Assembly (NCBI GenBank): GCA_031553675.1
Contig: JAVBLF010000072.1
Location: 1 to 51,624 of the forward strand
Direction: 5' to 3'
Source of the DNA: JAVBLF01 sp031553675
GTDB taxonomy: Bacteria; Bacillota; Clostridia; Christensenellales; CALWSW01
DNA: 51,624 nucleotides
Of this stretch, positions 48,641 to 51,624 are shown in pieces. The first letter of the stretch is position 1, and each line of letters opens with the position of its first letter. The position numbers were made by a program, and so were the translations under genes. The notes below the pieces were generated by a model. It saw nothing but the letters and a program-made list of their open reading frames with translations. It ran no database searches and had not been told where the DNA came from.

Positions 48641-50617
48641 ATGCTGCAAGCCAAAATGGCCAAACGTCTCGCGTGGATCGCGGTGATGGCGCTCACCGCC
48701 GCGTCGCTCTTCGCGTGCAAGGGCGGTCAGAAAAATCCCGAGACCACTTCGACCGCCGACACGGGCCAAGCCCTCCCCGTACAGGACGCCCTCGCAAGCG
48801 GCGGCACCGAGATCAGCAACATCAACGCAAAAGAAATCGCGATCGCGCCGACCGCCAATGGCGCTGATGTCTCGATCCGCTTCGTTCTCGGCAGCAAACT
48901 GCAAAACATCGACGAGGCCGAAACCGATCGCGTTCCCCTCTACCGCGCCTTTTTGCTCGAACACCCCGCCCGTCTTGTGATCGAATTCGACAGCATCGAT
49001 TTCTGGGACTACGATCGCTCGCTCAAGGTCGCCGAAGACGACGACCTCTTCTATGGCGTCTTCAAACAGATTCAGTCCGGCGGCAGCTCGGATGAGCGCG
49101 CCCTCTTTCGCATTGTCTTCCAGCTCCGCCAGGATGTCGATGTCGATGTAAGCGACAGCGGAAGTGAGCTCAAGATCGCTTTCCGTACCAAGGCGACGCA
49201 ATCCGACGACGAGGGCTTCTATATCATGTCGACCGCCCTCCAGCCTTTCAGCGCTGGTGAACTCGCGCCGGGGACTCTCTTTCCCTCTCTGTCGAGCGAC
49301 CTCAACAACCAGCTTTTGATCAGCGATCCCTACGACAACGAAGCCGAAGCGCAGGCCGCGATGGAAACCCTTCTCGCCGACAATCCGTCCGGGCTCAACG
49401 CGCAGAATACCTTCCTGATCGCGCTCGACGGCAACGCCCTGCCCGGCTATGCCAACAGCGCCGACTTCAAAGCCGTCTACACCACGAGCATCATCCGCCG
49501 CAACGGCATCGAGGAAACACTGCCCGTCATCATGCCCGACGGCATTTATCTCACCTCGACCGACGACAACAGCATGGCACTCTTCGGCAAGACGATCGAC
49601 AACAACGAGGAAGGCACGGCCCAGGAGCTTTGGATCATCGACGCGGCCGGCAAGCTCAAACGCCTCACCGAGATCGAGTTCGGTTCGATCAGCAAGGCTG
49701 CTTTTTCGCCCGATGGAAAGAAACTGGCGCTGCTCGAATTCACGTCCGACAGTTCCTACCTCTACATCTACGACATGGAGACCAATACGCTCGACAACCT
49801 CGGCGAGGAACACCTCGGCAACACGACGAGCGCCTTCATCTGGGATTCCCTCGGCACGGCGATCTTCGCGATCTCCGGCAACGAGCAGCAACAGTTGCTC
49901 AAATACGATTTCACCATGACGGACGAGTCGATGCGGGTCAGCGCCGTCGAGGAAAACGAGATAGGAGAAGGCGACCTCGCCTTCTACAACGGCGAGATCT
50001 ACTTTACCAACATCACCGAAAACGACGAGGAAGTCGTCTATCGCATCAAGCCCGAAGGCGGCCTGCGCACGCCCTTTGCGAAAGGCGGCAACATCCGCAT
50101 TTCCCAAAACGGCGAAAACATGGCCATCCTCCAGACCGTCGCGCCACCCGCAACCGATGGCGAGGACGCCGACGAGGACTTCAGCACGACGACGCTCGTT
50201 CTGAAAAACATGGTGAGCGGCGAAGAAAAGGCCATCGTCGAAAACACCAGCATCCAGACCTACGACTGGGCCCCCGACAACAAGCTCTACTACACGGAGC
50301 GCATCAGCGACGACTTCAGCGACAAATTTGCGTACCGGCTCATGTGTTACAACGCCAGCGTCGGCCAACTGTCCGAGATCGCCGAGCTCTCCACCAGCGG
50401 TTTCTCGACCACGCCCGATCCGTCCATGATCTACATCCCCTTGATCTCCGAGGACGAACCGGCCGATGCCGAAGGCAATCTGCCTTCGACGGCGAAGGGC
50501 CTGCACATCAGCGCAACCTATCGCTTCAAGCTCGATTCCCCTCCGCCCACGCCATCGCCATCGCAGGGGCCGTCCGAAACGGACGCGGCCACCCCCAGCG
50601 CCACCCCGACGCCGTAA
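48641..50617 (+). CDS. Lipoprotein with AMIN-like N-terminus and beta-propeller
   Basis: Encodes 658 residues. ATG 48641 follows AAAGGGGG. The signal with lipobox SLFAC (Cys about residue 27) indicates lipid anchoring. Residues about 50-200 form beta strands with VSIRFVLGSKLQNIDEAE and RLVIEFDSIDFWDYDRSL, like AMIN domains that bind envelope components. Residues about 290-610 carry TolB-like propeller repeats (KAAFSPDGKKLALLEFTSDS, YLYIYDMET, GNIRISQNGENMAIL). The C-terminus is Pro/Ser/Thr-rich. Probably an envelope scaffold; no partner is encoded nearby. The family is assigned by pattern only. Confidence 0.7.
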   Translation: MLQAKMAKRLAWIAVMALTAASLFACKGGQKNPETTSTADTGQALPVQDALASGGTEISNINAKEIAIAPTANGADVSIRFVLGSKLQNIDEAETDRVPLYRAFLLEHPARLVIEFDSIDFWDYDRSLKVAEDDDLFYGVFKQIQSGGSSDERALFRIVFQLRQDVDVDVSDSGSELKIAFRTKATQSDDEGFYIMSTALQPFSAGELAPGTLFPSLSSDLNNQLLISDPYDNEAEAQAAMETLLADNPSGLNAQNTFLIALDGNALPGYANSADFKAVYTTSIIRRNGIEETLPVIMPDGIYLTSTDDNSMALFGKTIDNNEEGTAQELWIIDAAGKLKRLTEIEFGSISKAAFSPDGKKLALLEFTSDSSYLYIYDMETNTLDNLGEEHLGNTTSAFIWDSLGTAIFAISGNEQQQLLKYDFTMTDESMRVSAVEENEIGEGDLAFYNGEIYFTNITENDEEVVYRIKPEGGLRTPFAKGGNIRISQNGENMAILQTVAPPATDGEDADEDFSTTTLVLKNMVSGEEKAIVENTSIQTYDWAPDNKLYYTERISDDFSDKFAYRLMCYNASVGQLSEIAELSTSGFSTTPDPSMIYIPLISEDEPADAEGNLPSTAKGLHISATYRFKLDSPPPTPSPSQGPSETDAATPSATPTP

Positions 50618-50647
50618 AGAGAAGCCAAAACTCCCTATCGATTTGGC

Positions 50648-50678
50648 GGGCGCCCCGATACAGGGTCGCCCTTTTTTT
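50648..50678 (+). terminator. Terminator after the lipoprotein gene
   Basis: GGGCG-c-CCC-gataca-GGG-t-CGCCC with a seven-T run; one internal mismatch. Confidence 0.85.
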
Positions 50679-50787
50679 GCCTCACCCGGCCAGGCTGTAC
50701 AAATGCCCGCGTTAGAGGTACAATGGGTTGGCGCCGTTTTGCGCTATCTCACTATGCCAATTATTTTACTTCTCCGGAGGGCACTCA

Positions 50788-51624
50788 ATGTACCGCGTTG
50801 GCGTCGTTTCCCTTGGCTGTTCCAAAAACCGCGTCGACTCTGAGTCGATGATGGGCATTCTCACCAAAGCCGGATTTTCGATCACGAACGATCCCCGGCA
50901 AGCCGATATCCTGATCGTCAACACCTGCGGCTTCATCGAACCCGCCAAGGAAGAATCGATCCAGAGCATACTCGAAATGGCTTCCCACAAGCAGGAAGGG
51001 AGCTGCAAATGCCTAGTCGTCACGGGTTGCCTTTCGCAGCGCTATCGCGATGAGCTCACGCTTGAAATGCCCGAAATCGACGTTTTGATCGGCGTGTCGG
51101 AATACGAAACGCTCCCGGGTCTGCTCGCCGAAAAGGGCTTTTCCCCGAACGCCGCCGCGCCTTCCGCCTGCGACCATCTGCGCGCCGGACGCCTCCTGAG
51201 CACCCCGCGACATTCGGCTTACCTTCGCGTCGCCGATGGCTGCGACAACCGTTGCAGCTATTGCGCCATCCCCGCGATCCGTGGGCCTTACCGCAGCGAG
51301 CCTTTCGACCGCCTGATCGCCGAGGCCGACGCCCTCGTCGCCGGCGGCGCCAAGGAGCTCGTCGTGATCGCCCAGGACACCACGCGCTATGGACTCGATT
51401 CCGAGGGGAAACGGCTGCTGCCCAAGCTCTTAAAGCGACTCGCGCAAACGGGCGCGGATTGGATTCGCCTGCTCTACGCTTACCCGGACGAGATCGACGA
51501 GGCACTCCTCGAAGCCATGTGCGCACACGAGGCCATCCTCAAATACATCGACATCCCGATCCAACACGTCGACGACGCGCTCCTCCGCCGCATGAACCGC
51601 CGCGGTACACGGACGGATCTCGTT
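50788..51624 (+). CDS. rimO: Ribosomal protein S12 methylthiotransferase RimO, 3' end beyond the window
   Basis: The frame is open from ATG 50788 (preceded by CCGGAGG) to the window edge, 279 codons of about 440 expected. The N-terminal methylthiotransferase domain has VGVVSLGCSKNRVDSE, VNTCGFIEPAKEES and VVTGCLSQRY, giving the three Cys ligands of the auxiliary cluster. The radical SAM motif CDNRCSYCAIP (Cys152, 156, 159) follows. GCSKNRVDSE is typical of RimO rather than MiaB. It adds methylthio to an Asp of S12. Confidence 0.95.
   Translation, partial: MYRVGVVSLGCSKNRVDSESMMGILTKAGFSITNDPRQADILIVNTCGFIEPAKEESIQSILEMASHKQEGSCKCLVVTGCLSQRYRDELTLEMPEIDVLIGVSEYETLPGLLAEKGFSPNAAAPSACDHLRAGRLLSTPRHSAYLRVADGCDNRCSYCAIPAIRGPYRSEPFDRLIAEADALVAGGAKELVVIAQDTTRYGLDSEGKRLLPKLLKRLAQTGADWIRLLYAYPDEIDEALLEAMCAHEAILKYIDIPIQHVDDALLRRMNRRGTRTDLV

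Noticed and set aside
48521..50506. 661-codon minus-strand frame over the propeller lipoprotein
   Set aside because: Antisense shadow; the plus frame has a lipobox and propeller repeats.

Overview
The window is chromosomal DNA from a GC-rich Bacillota (Clostridia-type) bacterium. Three things point there. The conserved Gram-positive block ylxM-ffh-rpsP-khpA-rimM-trmD-rplS-ylqF-rnhB-yraN-comM-dprA-topA-trmFO-hslV-hslU is present in its classical order. Shine-Dalgarno sites are strong (AGGAGG type). A YqzL-type micro-gene follows era. A gut-type clostridial lineage is my inference only; there is no rRNA here to place it.

Layout. 1-2323: right-hand end of a prophage or prophage remnant (Gln-rich and Cys/Gly-rich small phage-like proteins), ending next to an intact tRNA-Val (2489-2564, minus), a plausible integration site. 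2632-3222: a secreted protein. 3555-23071: the translation, secretion and DNA-processing block, interrupted by a 1298-residue protein that appears to fuse two GT-C glycosyltransferase modules. 23387-25081: a cell-wall hydrolase and a small membrane protein. 25157-27349: yqzL, era and cdd on the minus strand, ybeY divergent. 27588-32932: envelope proteins (a triple-repeat secreted protein, a thioester-domain-like protein, a zinc-ribbon membrane protein, an M23 lipoprotein). 32936-37638: citramalate synthase, purM and purH. 37785-39651: a small unknown, a carrier-protein homologue lacking the phosphopantetheine serine, and an iron-type alcohol dehydrogenase. 39786-44151 (minus): a reduced histidine cluster (nitroreductase-like, hisD, hisB; hisA, hisIE) without hisG, hisC, hisH or hisF. 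44553-50617: a small Cys-rich protein, galU, an adenosylhomocysteinase-type enzyme followed by an MTA/SAH deaminase, and a beta-propeller lipoprotein. 50788 to the end: rimO, cut by the window edge.

The most striking signal not explained by genes is a set of dispersed intergenic elements, each built from two adjacent hairpins joined by a conserved linker. By eye there are three families (A, B, C) with ten copies in 50 kb, in both orientations, often inside operons and directly ahead of a start codon. Two family A copies (5410-5513 and 8230-8336) align over about 105 bp in inverted orientation. One family B copy encodes the last codons and stop of trmFO. A family B-like unit is repeated in tandem upstream of rpsP. 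The elements also sit at places where a usual neighbour gene is missing (xerC/codV between trmFO and hslV; purN between purM and purH).

The high GC content creates very long open frames antisense to real genes; these were left out. All functions are from motif recognition and context, without database searches.
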